59,061 nucleotides of DNA from Streptomyces sp. UNOB3_S3 (GTDB taxonomy: Bacteria; Actinomycetota; Actinomycetes; Streptomycetales; Streptomycetaceae), in the NCBI RefSeq assembly GCF_020740895.1, contig NZ_JAILXP010000005.1:1-59061 (forward strand). Direction: 5' to 3'. Within the stretch, counting starts at the first letter, position 1. Each line of letters begins with the position of its first letter. This document shows positions 1 to 8,557 of this stretch, piece by piece. The notes beneath the pieces were generated by a model. That model ran no database searches and was not told the origin of the DNA. It saw nothing but the letters and a program-made list of their open reading frames with translations. The translations under genes and the position numbers were made by a program.

Positions 1-515
1 GCCAGCGGGTGGTCGTCGGGGAGGGCGGCGACGCGCTCCTCCAGGTAGAGGGCCTCGGAGCGCAGCCGGGCGTCGGCGGGCCGGACGCGCAGAACGGCGA
101 CGTCGGTCTCACCGGTGGCCAGGCCCGCCGTGCGGCTGTCCACACGCGTGAGTTCGAGCGGTACGTCAGGGTGGCCGCGCCGCCAGGAGCGCAGCAGCGG
201 CACGGTGAGCTCGCCGAGGACCGCGCAGGTGTAGCCGACGCGCAGCGGCCGGGAGACGGCGACGGTCTCGGCGAGGGCGGCGTCGACGTGGGCGAGGACG
301 GCCCGCCCGTGGTCCCGGAGGGCCCGCCCGGCGGGGGTGAGGGCCAGGTGGCGGGACGAACGGTCGACGAGGCGCACGCCCACGTGTCCTTCGAGGGCGG
401 CGAGGGTGCGGGAGAGAGCCGGCTGGGTGAGGCGCAGCCGCGCCGCCGCGGCGGTGATCGTGCCTTCCTCGGCGATGGCGACCAGGGCTCTGAGGTGACG
501 CAGCTCCACATCCAT
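1..515 (-). CDS. LysR-family transcriptional regulator (partial, C-terminus off the window)
   Basis: The reverse strand encodes a protein beginning MDVELRHLRALVAIAEEG, followed by a helix-turn-helix with the typical LTQPALSRTLAALE recognition segment at about residues 27-40. The start of an effector-binding domain (RVGYTCAVLGELTVPLL) follows. This is the standard LysR layout: an N-terminal winged HTH of about 60 residues, then a periplasmic-binding-like domain. The ATG at 515 was chosen because MDVELRHL is a common LysR start. The gene is divergent from the short-chain dehydrogenase at 622, the usual arrangement for a LysR regulator controlling its neighbour, so autoregulation from the shared 106-bp region is likely (inference). 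The ligand is unknown. The 3' end lies outside the window. Confidence 0.9.
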   Translation of the reverse strand, partial: MDVELRHLRALVAIAEEGTITAAAARLRLTQPALSRTLAALEGHVGVRLVDRSSRHLALTPAGRALRDHGRAVLAHVDAALAETVAVSRPLRVGYTCAVLGELTVPLLRSWRRGHPDVPLELTRVDSRTAGLATGETDVAVLRVRPADARLRSEALYLEERVAALPDDHPL

Positions 516-621
516 GCGTGTGGAGCATAGTCCCTGACCGGACGACATTTCCGGGGGCCGGCCGGCGGGCCGTAGCGTCGCCGGTGTCCATATTTCCCAG
601 GTGTTGTACGGGGTGGTTGTG

Positions 622-1221
622 ATGAGGATTCTTCTGGTGGGCGCGTTCGGCACGCTCGGTGGCGCGGTGCGGACGGCGCTGGCGGGACGTGGCCACGAGG
701 TGATCGCCGTGGGGCGCGGCCGCGGTGACGTGATCTGCGACATCGCCGACCCGGCGGCCGTGGCGCGGCTCTACGAGCAGGTGACCGGCGTGGACGCGGT
801 GGCGTGCGCGGCGGGGGACGCCGTGTTCGGCCCGCTCGGCGGGCTGACCGCCGACGACCTGGCGGCGACGCTGCGCGGCAAGGCGCTGGGCCAGATCGAG
901 CTGGTGCGCCAGGGTGTGCGGCACGTGGCGCCGGAGGGCTCTTTCACCCTGGTGACGGGCGTGCTGGCCCAGGAGCCGGTCGTGGGCGGGGCCGCCGCGT
1001 CGGCGGCGAACGGGGCGGTGGAGGCGTTCGTCCGGGCGGCGGCCATCGAGATGGCGCCGCGGCGCGTGAACGCGGTGAGCCCGACGCTGCTGGCCGAGTC
1101 CGCCGAGGCGTACGGGGCGTTCTTCCCGGGCGTCGAGCCGGTGCCGGCCGCCAGGGTCGCCCAGGCGTACGTCCGCTCCATCGAGGGCCGGGAGACGGGC
1201 CGGGTGCTCAGCGTGGGCTGA
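622..1221 (+). CDS. Short-chain dehydrogenase/reductase family protein
   Basis: A protein of 199 aa beginning MRILLVGAFGTLGGAV, a Rossmann nucleotide-binding turn (GxxGxxG-like) at residues 7-13. It is short for the SDR family (usually about 250 aa). In place of the classical YxxxK it has a segment AASAANGAVEAFVRAAAIE, so the catalytic Tyr appears to be missing. The substrate cannot be told. It lies divergently from the LysR gene, which probably regulates it. The ATG at 622 was preferred over an in-frame GTG at 601 because the Rossmann strand starts immediately after it. Confidence 0.85.
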   Translation: MRILLVGAFGTLGGAVRTALAGRGHEVIAVGRGRGDVICDIADPAAVARLYEQVTGVDAVACAAGDAVFGPLGGLTADDLAATLRGKALGQIELVRQGVRHVAPEGSFTLVTGVLAQEPVVGGAAASAANGAVEAFVRAAAIEMAPRRVNAVSPTLLAESAEAYGAFFPGVEPVPAARVAQAYVRSIEGRETGRVLSVG

Positions 1222-1229
1222 GCACCCGC

Positions 1230-2378
1230 TCAGTACCGCAGCACCGCCGCCAGCCGGTCCTCCTCGGCGAGGGTGTCGTCCCGGACGAACTCGACGTCCG
1301 CTCCGTTGTCCAGCGCCGCCTCGACGATCTCGTCGACGACGTCCTCGCGGATGGCGGGATCCGCCGTCAGCGGCTCGGTGGGCTCCTCCAGGCGCACCGG
1401 GTGGCCGCCGTTGCCGTCGACGCGGGCGGTGATCTGGTAGTGGTCCTCGACCGCGAGGAGCGCCACGCGCCCCTGGCGGACGGTCTGCCAGATCTCGTCC
1501 AGGCCGGAGGTGAAGCGCTTCTGGCCCCGCGCGTCGCTGAGGCGGCGCAGCACCTCGCCCTGCCGTGCGGCGCGGCGCTCCTCGAACGCCGGGCGCAGCA
1601 CCTCGGCCAGCGCGTGCCCGGACAGGCCGATCGCGCCGCCCTGCTCGGTCCGGCCGGTGATCGCGTCGGGCCTGGGGCAGAGCTTCTCGAGGAGGGCGAT
1701 CTGCTCGCGCAGCCCCACGACGTACAGCGGCCGGGGTTCACGGTCCAGTACGGGCATGAGGGCGCCGACGACCGTGCGCGCGTACTGGCGTTCGCGCTCC
1801 ACGTGGGCCTCGCCGCGCGCGGTCAGGGAGTGGTTGCCGACCTTGTCGAAGTTCGCGCCGGGCAGGGCGTCCTCGTGGTCGGGGAGGGAGGGGCGGACGG
1901 GGAAGCCGTTCCCGATGGTCTCCACGAGGTGGTCCCCCGCGCCGTCCCACAGCCGGGTCTCGCCCTCGGAGAGCACCAGCACCCAGTACGGCTCCTCGGA
2001 GAGCCGGGCCGCGACCAGGTTGCGGGTGAGGAAGGTGTCCGCGACCACCACGCGCTGGGGCACGGTGCGGGGCAGGTACCAGACCTGGTGCTCGCCCGGG
2101 GCGGCCAGGATAAGCAGGCCGTCGCTGGAGTGGGCGAGGTCGACCTCCTTCACGGCGGCGTCGATCCGCGCCTCGACGTCGATGCGCGCCGACCGGGTCA
2201 CCTTCGGGTCCTCGGCGAGCCGTCGCTTTGCCTCGGCGACCGTGTTGCGCAGCCTGACCTGGTCCTCGGTGCTGGTCGGTGCGCGGCGCGTGGTCGGCAG
2301 GAGCAGTGAAACGGCCGGGTACGGGCGCTCACGGCGCAGGTCACGGAGCGTCTCGTGGGTCAGCTCGCCGATGTCCAT
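1230..2378 (-). CDS. baeRF-like (bacterial archaeo-eukaryotic release factor) domain protein
   Basis: This 382-aa protein starts MDIGELTHETLRDLRRERPYPAVSLLLPT. A mid-region reads PRPLYVVGLREQIALLEKL, and the C-terminus is acidic and resembles an eRF1/L7Ae-like domain (ALDNGADVEFV). This matches the baeRF family 3 layout, a widespread actinobacterial group thought to relate to ribosome rescue; the exact role is unproven. The ATG at 2378 is preceded on the reverse strand by AGGAGGACCTTG, a strong ribosome-binding site. The gene stands alone and converges on the dehydrogenase. The family call is from memory of sequence pattern. Confidence 0.7.
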   Translation of the reverse strand: MDIGELTHETLRDLRRERPYPAVSLLLPTTRRAPTSTEDQVRLRNTVAEAKRRLAEDPKVTRSARIDVEARIDAAVKEVDLAHSSDGLLILAAPGEHQVWYLPRTVPQRVVVADTFLTRNLVAARLSEEPYWVLVLSEGETRLWDGAGDHLVETIGNGFPVRPSLPDHEDALPGANFDKVGNHSLTARGEAHVERERQYARTVVGALMPVLDREPRPLYVVGLREQIALLEKLCPRPDAITGRTEQGGAIGLSGHALAEVLRPAFEERRAARQGEVLRRLSDARGQKRFTSGLDEIWQTVRQGRVALLAVEDHYQITARVDGNGGHPVRLEEPTEPLTADPAIREDVVDEIVEAALDNGADVEFVRDDTLAEEDRLAAVLRY

Positions 2379-2563
2379 CAAGGTCCTCCTCGGGCCTGCG
2401 GGGTGTCTTCCAGCTCACCAGAGGCACGGCGGACCGGCCAATCGAGCGGGTCCACTCGGTGCACGGATCCCGTGCGCCTACCCGTTCCGGGGCTTCCTAC
2501 CCGTACGGATGACTTCCTCCGCTCGCCCGATGAGCGGATCGTGGACTGCGGTAGCGAAGAGTC

Positions 2564-3739
2564 ATGACGAAGCGTGCCGCCCGCACCGTTCTGCTGTCCC
2601 TGCTCACCACCGCGGCGCTGATCTGCGGCGCGTCCGGCGCGTCCGGCACCTTGCCGGACGGCCGCGCGCACGAGCGGACCCGGGCGGCCATGGAGGCGCT
2701 CGTACGGACCGGGATGCCCGGCGTCGTCGGCCAGGCGCGCGAGGAGCCCGAGGGGCGCGACGGGAGCCGGGTCTGGGACGGGGCCGCGGGGACGGCCGAT
2801 CTCGGGCGGCCACGGGCGCCGCGGGCGCGCGACCGGTTCCGGATCGGCAGCAACACCAAGACGTTCGTCGCCACGGTGATGCTGCAACTGGAGGCCGAGC
2901 ACCGGCTCCGGCTCACCGACACCGTGGAGCGCTGGCTCCCGGGCGTGGTGCGCGGCCACGGCAACGACGGGCGTGCCGTCTCCCTGCGCCGGCTCCTGGA
3001 CCACACCAGCGGGATCTTCGACTACGCGGCGGACCCCGTCCTCCGGCAGCGGCTCTTCGGGCGGGACTTCCTCCGCCACCGCTTCGACACCTACACACCA
3101 CGGCAGTTGGCGCGCACGGCCGTGTCCCACCCGCCGGTCTTCGCCCCCGGCAAGGGCTGGAGCTACTCCAACACCAACTACGTACTGGCCGGGATGGTCG
3201 TCGAGAAGGTCACCGGCCACTCCTACGGCCGGGAGATCCGCGACCGCGTCCTACGGCCCCTGGGCCTGCGTAACACCTTTGTGCCCGGCCGGTCGGCCGC
3301 CCTGCCCCGGCCGAGCGGGCGCGGCTACATCCGCTTCCCGGACGAGCCGGGGTCGCCGTTCCACGACGTCACCGACATCAACCCGACGGAGGCCGGGGCC
3401 GCCGGCGAGATGATCTCCACCGTCGGCGACCTGAACACCTTCTACCGGGCGCTGCTGCGCGGCCGCCTCCTGCCCGCCCGCCAGCTCGCGGAGATGCTGA
3501 CGACGGTGGACACCGGGCTGCGCCCGGCGGCGCGGTACGGGCTGGGCATCGCCGCGCGGAAGCTGTCCTGCGGGGTGACGGTGTGGGGGCACGACGGCGG
3601 GATCCAGGGGGCGGTCTCCCACGTCAGCAGCGTCCGGGACGCCTCGCACACGGCCGCGTTCGGTGGCAACGCCCTCGGGGTGCCCTTCGACACGCTCGCG
3701 CTGGCGGAGGCCGAGTTCTGCGGGAAGGCACGCCCCTAG
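2564..3739 (+). CDS. Secreted serine hydrolase / beta-lactamase-like D-alanyl-D-alanine carboxypeptidase
   Basis: A protein of 391 aa with an N-terminal signal peptide (MTKRAARTVLLSLLTTAAL, cleavage near ASG-ASG). The penicillin-binding triad is visible: SNTK (SxxK, in RIGSNTKTF), YSN (in GWSYSNTNY), and HDGG near residue 345 as the third (KTG/HxG-type) element. This is the class C beta-lactamase / DD-peptidase family, acting on cell-wall peptides or related esters and amides outside the cell. Nothing distinguishes carboxypeptidase from esterase activity here. It sits just upstream of a convergent polysaccharide deacetylase, also a cell-surface enzyme. Confidence 0.88.
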   Translation: MTKRAARTVLLSLLTTAALICGASGASGTLPDGRAHERTRAAMEALVRTGMPGVVGQAREEPEGRDGSRVWDGAAGTADLGRPRAPRARDRFRIGSNTKTFVATVMLQLEAEHRLRLTDTVERWLPGVVRGHGNDGRAVSLRRLLDHTSGIFDYAADPVLRQRLFGRDFLRHRFDTYTPRQLARTAVSHPPVFAPGKGWSYSNTNYVLAGMVVEKVTGHSYGREIRDRVLRPLGLRNTFVPGRSAALPRPSGRGYIRFPDEPGSPFHDVTDINPTEAGAAGEMISTVGDLNTFYRALLRGRLLPARQLAEMLTTVDTGLRPAARYGLGIAARKLSCGVTVWGHDGGIQGAVSHVSSVRDASHTAAFGGNALGVPFDTLALAEAEFCGKARP

Positions 3740-3751
3740 GCCCGGGTCGGC

Positions 3752-4525
3752 TCAGCCGCGCACGCGGCACCGCCGTACGAGCCGTCCCAGGCCCGCGAAG
3801 CCGTAGCCGTGGGCCCGGGCGGAGGCGATGATCTCCGGCAGGGCGTCGGCGTCCAGCACGGAGTGCCGCGCGTCCGTGGAGCCCACATGCATCTGGATGA
3901 TCGCCCCCGGTGAGAACGCCCGCTCCGCCCGCCGGACGACCATGTCCACCGTCACGCCCCCGTCGGGCCCGCGCCAGCCGGCCGTGTCGTCCACCCATTC
4001 GACGACGGGGTATCCCAGGGCGTTGACGTCGCGGACGTTCCGCTCGGTGAACTCGCCGTACGGGAAGCGGAAGGCCACGGGCGTGCGGCCCGTGGCGCGG
4101 CGGATGGCCCGTGCGGCCAGGACGGCCTCCCGGCGCTCCTCGCGGAAGGACAGCCCGGGGAACCGTGGATGGCTGTAGGAGTGGCTGCCCACGGGATGGC
4201 GGACGGCCAGCGCGCGGGCCGCCTCCGGGTGGCGGTCGGCGAAGTCGCCCGTCAGGAAGAACATGGCGGGCACCCGCTCCTTCCGGAGCACGGCCAGGAC
4301 CCGGGCGATGCCGTCCTCGTTCCACGCCGCGTTGAAGGTCAGCGCGATGACCTTCCGGTCCGTGGGGACGCGCCGGAGGGCCGTCCCGGCACACCCCGGC
4401 CGGCCGGTGACGGGCTCCCCCGCCGCACCCGGAGCCGCCGCGCTCCGAGCCGCCGCGCCCGGAGCCGCCGGGGCCAGCAGCAGGACGGCGGCCGCGAGCG
4501 CCGGCCATCGACGGGACCAGGACAT
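3752..4525 (-). CDS. Secreted polysaccharide deacetylase (NodB-fold)
   Basis: A protein of 257 aa starting MSWSRRWPALAAAVLLLAPAA, a clear signal peptide with an Ala-rich cleavage region. The NodB fold is seen from about residue 60: motif 1 is LTFNAAWNEDG in place of the usual TFDDG, motif 2 is GSHSYSHP (metal-binding H-x3-H), and motif 3 is FRFPYGE. The altered motif 1 keeps an acidic residue later in the loop, so activity cannot be assumed. Likely substrates are peptidoglycan or other N-acetylated glycans (inference). The ATG at 4525 was chosen over longer frames because the signal peptide starts there. Confidence 0.88.
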   Translation of the reverse strand: MSWSRRWPALAAAVLLLAPAAPGAAARSAAAPGAAGEPVTGRPGCAGTALRRVPTDRKVIALTFNAAWNEDGIARVLAVLRKERVPAMFFLTGDFADRHPEAARALAVRHPVGSHSYSHPRFPGLSFREERREAVLAARAIRRATGRTPVAFRFPYGEFTERNVRDVNALGYPVVEWVDDTAGWRGPDGGVTVDMVVRRAERAFSPGAIIQMHVGSTDARHSVLDADALPEIIASARAHGYGFAGLGRLVRRCRVRG

Positions 4526-4705
4526 GAGCGGACTCCTCCCGTGCGGAAAACCCGGGACGATCCCATGCGATCCGGTGCCGTCCGCTCGTACGCCGTGCCG
4601 AGAGATCGTTTCTCCTTCCCCCGTACGGGCGATACGGCGCGTGCCGCCACGGCACCGGGGGCAGACCCCGTACGTCCAAGCCGATGACCGGATAAGAGGT
4701 ACTTC

Positions 4706-4894
4706 ATGCGCCGCACCCCTGTCATGACCCTTGGCACCGCCGCCGTGCTCGGCCTCCTGCCCGGCTCGCCCGGGGTCACCGACAGCGGCACCCCCGCCAC
4801 CACCGCGTGCCGGCTCCCCGCGCCCGCGCGGCCCGGCACCCGGTTGCGGGGCGCCGCCCCGGTGGCACGCTTGAACTGTGGCCCGGCCCAATGA
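4706..4894 (+). CDS. Possible small secreted peptide
   Basis: A 62-aa frame beginning MRRTPVMTLGTAAVLGLLPGS, resembling a signal peptide. It is preceded by AAGAGG nine bases before the ATG. The rest is Pro/Ala/Thr-rich without a recognisable domain, and it overlaps the start of polX by 17 bases. It may be a real short exported peptide or a chance frame in the polX leader; only the initiation region supports it. Confidence 0.25.
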   Translation: MRRTPVMTLGTAAVLGLLPGSPGVTDSGTPATTACRLPAPARPGTRLRGAAPVARLNCGPAQ

Positions 4895-5690
4895 CGAGGT
4901 CGAGGCGCTCCTCCAGGAGTACGCCGACCTCGTCGCCATCACCGGTGGCGACGCCTTCAAGGCACGTGCCTACGAGAAGGCCGCCCGTGCGATCGGCGGC
5001 TTCCCCACCGACGTCTCCACCCTCGACGCCGAGGGCCTGCGGGAGATCCCGAACGTCGGGAAGTCCATCACCGACAAAGTCCTGGAGTATCTGAGCACCG
5101 GCCGCATCCCGGCACTGGAGGAGACCAGGGCGGCGATCCCGCCCGGGGTCCGGGAGCTCATCGCCGTCCCGACGCTGGGCCCCAGGAAGGCCATGACGCT
5201 CTACGAGGAGCTGGGCGTCTCCTCCGTGGAACAACTCCTCGACGCCATCCACGACGAGAAACTGCGCGACCTCAAGGGCTTCGGGCCCCGGACCGAGGAG
5301 AACATCCTCCACGGCATCGCCCTCATGCAGAAGGCCGGCGGCTCCGGCGGCCGCATCCTCCTCAACGCCGCCATGGACGTCGCGGAACAGGTCGTCGCCG
5401 AGCTCTCGCGGCTGGACGGCTGCGAGGGGTGCGCGTACGCCGGGTCGCTGCGCCGCATGCGGGAGACCATCGGGGACATCGACATCCTCGTCGCCGCCAC
5501 CCGCTCGGGCCCGTTCATGGAGGCGATCACCGCCCTCCCGTACACCGCCGAGGTCATCGCGCACGGCGAGAAGAAGACCTCGATCCGCACCACCAAGGGC
5601 CTCCAGGTCGACCTGCGCGTCCTGCCGCCCCGCTCCTGGGGGGCGGGGCTGCTGTATTTCACCGGGTCCAAGGACGCGGAAGCACTCTGA
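4878..5690 (+). pseudogene. polX: Host polX, 5' fragment truncated by prophage integration
   Basis: A GTG start gives MARPNDEVEALLQEYADLV. Helix-hairpin-helix motifs follow (LREIPNVGKSITDKV, LKGFGPRTEENI), then the polymerase X palm with GDIDILVA and VDLRVLP carrying the catalytic aspartates. At Lys265 (FTGSK) host sequence stops at the attachment core, and prophage DNA adds DAEAL and a TGA. The remaining 270 aa include the palm but lose the end of the thumb and the whole PHP 3'-5' exonuclease domain, which lies 46.8 kb away at 52467-53402. PolX is a gap-filling repair polymerase. Joined, the two pieces give about 575 aa, the full family length. Confidence 0.93.
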
Positions 5691-5694
5691 CACC
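5668..5694 (+). other. attL: attachment core plus right arm of attP
   Basis: Host polX reads ..ACCGGGTCCAAGG and then switches to phage sequence. CCAAGG (5668-5673) is shared with attR. The phage arm GCGGAAGCACTCTGACACC (5676-5694) is the near-perfect inverse complement (17 of 19) of the arm at 52444-52462. Short cores and imperfect inverted arms are typical of large serine integrases. The exact crossover dinucleotide cannot be read. Confidence 0.88.
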
Positions 5695-5731
5695 TTGCCT
5701 CAACGAGCGAAAACCGCAGGTCAGAGTGAAG

Positions 5732-7336
5732 ATGGAAGACATGGGCACGGCACCCGAGCGCCCCCGCTGGGGCATCCTCGCCCGTAAATCGAAGGTCTAC
5801 GGGAAGGGCGACCGGCGTCGCGAGCTGAGCACCGAGGCGCAGATCGACACCGGCCACCGGGAGGCCGCAGAGGCCGGGGCCGAGGTGCCCCCGGAGTTCG
5901 TCTGGGCAGAGCTGGGCTCCGCGTTCAAGGACCGGGAACGAGAGGACTTCGACGAGGCACTAGCCGCACTCGCCGCAGGAAAGATCAGCGTCCTGTGGTG
6001 CTATCGGCTGGACCGGTTCAGCCGCAAGGGCGCCGAAGATCTCCTAAGGGTCATCGGCAAGGTGCGCGTCATCTTCTGGTACGACCGCTTGGACTCCATG
6101 GAGCCCGGGGACCGACGCCGGATCATCGACTACGCCGAGCAGGCCCGCGAGTACTCCGAACGCCTCTCACACAACGTAGTGCAGACCAAGCAGGTACAGC
6201 GTGAGCGAGGCGAGTGGCTGGGTGTCCACCCGTTCGGACTCAAGCCCAACCGGGACCGAAAGCTGGAGCACGGCGAGCGGTGGCCCGTGGTGGAACGGAT
6301 CTTTTACACCCTCGCCGAGGGGAAGGTGTCCGGCCGGGGACTGGTGCTCGACATGAACCGGGAGGGCGAGTTGTCCCCCGGCGGCAAGGCGTGGTCCGTA
6401 TCCACGCTGAGCCGAATCGTCAACCACCCCGTGTACGAGGGCTGGCAGATCATTCGGAACCCGGCTGGAAACTCACCCGTGAATCTCGTCTACAAGAACG
6501 CGCGGGGGCACCGGGTCGGCGTGCTCGCCGAGGGGTTCGAACCCATCCCCGCGGCGATCGTCAGGAAGGCCAGGCAGCACCTCAGCCGGCGGGACCCGGC
6601 CCCCAACAGTCACCAGCTCCCCCAGCAAGGGAAAGCGCAATCGCTCCTCGCCGACGCCCTACGGTGTCACGGCTGCAAGGGCCCTATGGTCACGGTGTCG
6701 CGGGAGTCCTACGGGTGCTACCGGCATCACCAGCAGGGCCTTGACTGCCCCGCTCCCGCGTTCGTGTCCAAGAAGCCTCTTGAGGACTACGCGGCCGTTC
6801 GCTGGATCAACCGCATCGGCGGTTCGGATGCCAAAGACCCGTTGCTGCTGGCCGTCGCGGAACGCTGGGCGCTCCTCACCCGGCCCGACGAGACCCAAGC
6901 TCACCGGGAGGCCCTGGAGGCCGTAGAAACGGCTCAAAAGCGGATGCGGCGGCTCATGATGGACCGGAACAAGGGCCGGTACGACCTGATGGAAGACCTC
7001 TTCGAAGAGCATGAGAGGGAAGCGCTCCAAGACCTCAAGGACGCCCGGGCGCTGCTAGCTGAACACGGGCCCACAACATCGTTGGACGCCGTGGGATTCC
7101 TGACTGAGCCGGAACAGGTCCAAAAGCTATGGGGTACGGCCACCCTGCCCATGCAGCGGGATCTACTCCGCTTGGCGATCGATTACGTGACCGTCAAGAA
7201 GTCTCCGAAGAAGGGGACAAGGTTCGACGGCAACCAGCGGGTGACGATCAAGTGGGCGAAGGCTGGAGGATCGGTGGCGCAGCACCCTGGAGGTAAGCAA
7301 GGCAGCGAGATCGAGGCACAAACTGCCGCCGCGTGA
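5732..7336 (+). CDS. int: Large serine integrase (site-specific recombinase)
   Basis: A protein of 534 aa. An N-terminal resolvase domain has GILARKSK (nucleophile probably Ser20) and YRLDRFSR, the conserved DRxxR element. The recombinase domain runs from about 160 to 260 (WLGVHPFGLKPN; WSVSTLSRIVNHPVYEGW). A zinc ribbon is visible (CHGC ... YGCYRHHQQGLDC), followed by a long coiled coil (EAVETAQKRMRRLMM). This order is diagnostic of phiC31-type integrases, which recombine attP with attB and need a directionality factor to excise. The start lies 38 bp from the attP arm. Starts at GTG 5726, ATG 5732 or ATG 5741 are all possible; 5732 was picked without a decisive ribosome site. Confidence 0.95.
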   Translation: MEDMGTAPERPRWGILARKSKVYGKGDRRRELSTEAQIDTGHREAAEAGAEVPPEFVWAELGSAFKDREREDFDEALAALAAGKISVLWCYRLDRFSRKGAEDLLRVIGKVRVIFWYDRLDSMEPGDRRRIIDYAEQAREYSERLSHNVVQTKQVQRERGEWLGVHPFGLKPNRDRKLEHGERWPVVERIFYTLAEGKVSGRGLVLDMNREGELSPGGKAWSVSTLSRIVNHPVYEGWQIIRNPAGNSPVNLVYKNARGHRVGVLAEGFEPIPAAIVRKARQHLSRRDPAPNSHQLPQQGKAQSLLADALRCHGCKGPMVTVSRESYGCYRHHQQGLDCPAPAFVSKKPLEDYAAVRWINRIGGSDAKDPLLLAVAERWALLTRPDETQAHREALEAVETAQKRMRRLMMDRNKGRYDLMEDLFEEHEREALQDLKDARALLAEHGPTTSLDAVGFLTEPEQVQKLWGTATLPMQRDLLRLAIDYVTVKKSPKKGTRFDGNQRVTIKWAKAGGSVAQHPGGKQGSEIEAQTAAA

Positions 7337-7349
7337 CCTGGCGTCGAGG

Positions 7350-7434
7350 GCGCAGCGAAAAGGGCGCTGCCTGTACCTCTTTCCTTAATGCGTACTAGGA
7401 GAAGAAGGAGCGGGCAGCGCCTTTTCTGCTGGGC
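7350..7434. repeat. Hairpin block A, second copy at 34470-34560
   Basis: Just after int. It shares with 34470-34560 the run GCGCAGC-n-AAAA-n-GCTGC-TGTACCT, then CTTTCC...GCGTA...AGG..AAGAAG, then a CAGCG...TTTTC..GCTG hairpin. Here the first hairpin is GCAGCG-loop-CGCTGC. It may act as a terminator for int, but the conserved sequence between the hairpins suggests more than that. Confidence 0.6.
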
Positions 7435-7484
7435 GTGGTGCCCGGCGTGCCGTACAGGACGCTCACGCCGGCCGCTCCGCCTGC

Positions 7485-7504
7485 TGTACCCCACCCGAAC
7501 TTAA
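7485..7504 (+). promoter_or_regulatory. Copy 1 of the YGTACCCnnCCYGAACTYAA motif
   Basis: Sequence TGTACCCCACCCGAACTTAA, one of five plus-strand copies in the prophage. Unlike the others it is not close to a recognisable forward gene; it follows hairpin block A, as copy 3 follows block B. Confidence 0.6.
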
Positions 7505-7673
7505 TCAGGATGCAAGGCCAGGAGCGCCACGCGCGCGTGCGCAGAAGACGGAGCGACGCCCCGTAGCGCGGCCCTGTAACCCGCCTCGCCTGGCGCGGTC
7601 CCGTGGTGGCTCTCCTCCTGCGGTTCGACCCCAGGCGGGGCGCTGTGCTTGCTGTTTGGTCATGCCGGACGGA

Positions 7674-7865
7674 CTACCCGCGACGGTTGATCTCCTGGCG
7701 ACGGCGGGCACGATCCTGCTGCCACCCTTGCCATAGTTCCTTGCGGTCACGAGAGTTCTGGGGCCACAGGGCGCGGGCAAGGGCTGTCAGCCCAGTGATG
7801 AGAATTACGAGTACAGCGACGACCAGTACGGCACCCCACGGTACCGATTCCGGCAGGTTGAACAC
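7674..7865 (-). CDS. Small single-pass membrane protein
   Basis: A GTG start encodes 63 aa beginning MFNLPESVPW. One hydrophobic helix follows (AVLVVAVLVILITGLTALA, residues about 12-31), and the tail is highly basic (QDRARRRQEINRRG). GGAAGG lies ten bases upstream on the reverse strand, a good ribosome site. It lies with the next reverse-strand gene in the integrase-proximal region, where temperate phages often keep lysogenic-conversion genes. No family is recognised. Bases 7505-7673 contain no convincing gene. Confidence 0.6.
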   Translation of the reverse strand: MFNLPESVPWGAVLVVAVLVILITGLTALARALWPQNSRDRKELWQGWQQDRARRRQEINRRG

Positions 7866-7905
7866 GATGTATGAGCCTTCCGACCTTGAGCGGTCGGCGG
7901 GTCAC

Positions 7906-8427
7906 TCAGGCAGCTAGTACGGCGCTCCCCAGCACGCTGCGATGACGCCCGCCCCGGTGGTTGGTCACGGGGAAGGCGCAGTTCGGCCCTCTGGGCGCGA
8001 TCTGAGGTGATGCCTCGATCGGCTCAGGTTTCCAGTCAGGCGGTGCTTCTGCCCCGGGGCGACTAACCGAGCGGGACAGTACGAGTAGTAGAACTCGCAT
8101 AAGGAAGCGCAACAGACACCGCAGCAGCTCTGCCAGAGCTTCAAGGAATTCCCGGGCCGCAGCGCGCCTTTCAGCTGGTGTTTCCGCGTTCCGCAGACGC
8201 TCGCTGGCAGCGCGGAGTGTGTGCTGCTGAACCCTAGCCCTTTGTAGCTCTTGTACAAGCCAGAGATAGGACTGGGTCTTCCCGCTGCCTGTCGCGTGGT
8301 AATAGATGCTGTGGAGCTCATCTCGCACGACCAAGTCGGCCACTTCATTGGAAATCTCGGTTGCCGAAGCGTACGAGTTCGCCACTACGAGTACGGTTTC
8401 CGTCCGCTCTATGTTGTCCACCTCCAT
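7906..8427 (-). CDS. Unknown protein with P-loop-like motif and C-proximal hydrophobic helix
   Basis: A 173-aa reverse-strand protein starting MEVDNIERTETVLVVANSYASATEIS. It carries HATGSGKT, a close match to a Walker A P-loop, around residues 44-51. A charged helix follows (AASERLRNAETPAERRAAAREF), then a hydrophobic segment (LLRCLLRFLMRVLLLVL, about 102-118). A Pro-rich tail ends the protein. The ATG at 8427 follows a G-rich tract (AGGGGGG). No Walker B is evident and the protein is too short for a full ATPase domain. Its base composition is lower in GC than the structural genes. It is on the lysogenic strand, so it may be expressed from the prophage (inference); function unknown. Confidence 0.55.
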   Translation of the reverse strand: MEVDNIERTETVLVVANSYASATEISNEVADLVVRDELHSIYYHATGSGKTQSYLWLVQELQRARVQQHTLRAASERLRNAETPAERRAAAREFLEALAELLRCLLRFLMRVLLLVLSRSVSRPGAEAPPDWKPEPIEASPQIAPRGPNCAFPVTNHRGGRHRSVLGSAVLAA

Positions 8428-8557
8428 CCCCCCTGCGGCGCTCAGTGTGAGCCTAGTCTAACGCCAGCCTCAATGGGCCCGGCATCGCAGAGGAGTTGAA
8501 GCATCATCCGGCCTCCGACTCTGGCGTGCAGTGCCCCTGTTACCGAGCTGACCACGA

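Noticed and set aside
5668..5694. tRNA gene as the attachment site
   Set aside because: No cloverleaf or conserved tRNA sequence is present; the site is inside a protein-coding gene. No tRNA or rRNA gene was seen anywhere in the window.
7505..7663. A reverse-strand basic frame (MTKQQAQRPAWGRTAGGE...) overlapping the small membrane gene
   Set aside because: No ribosome site, low-complexity Arg/Gly composition and overlap with a better-supported gene.
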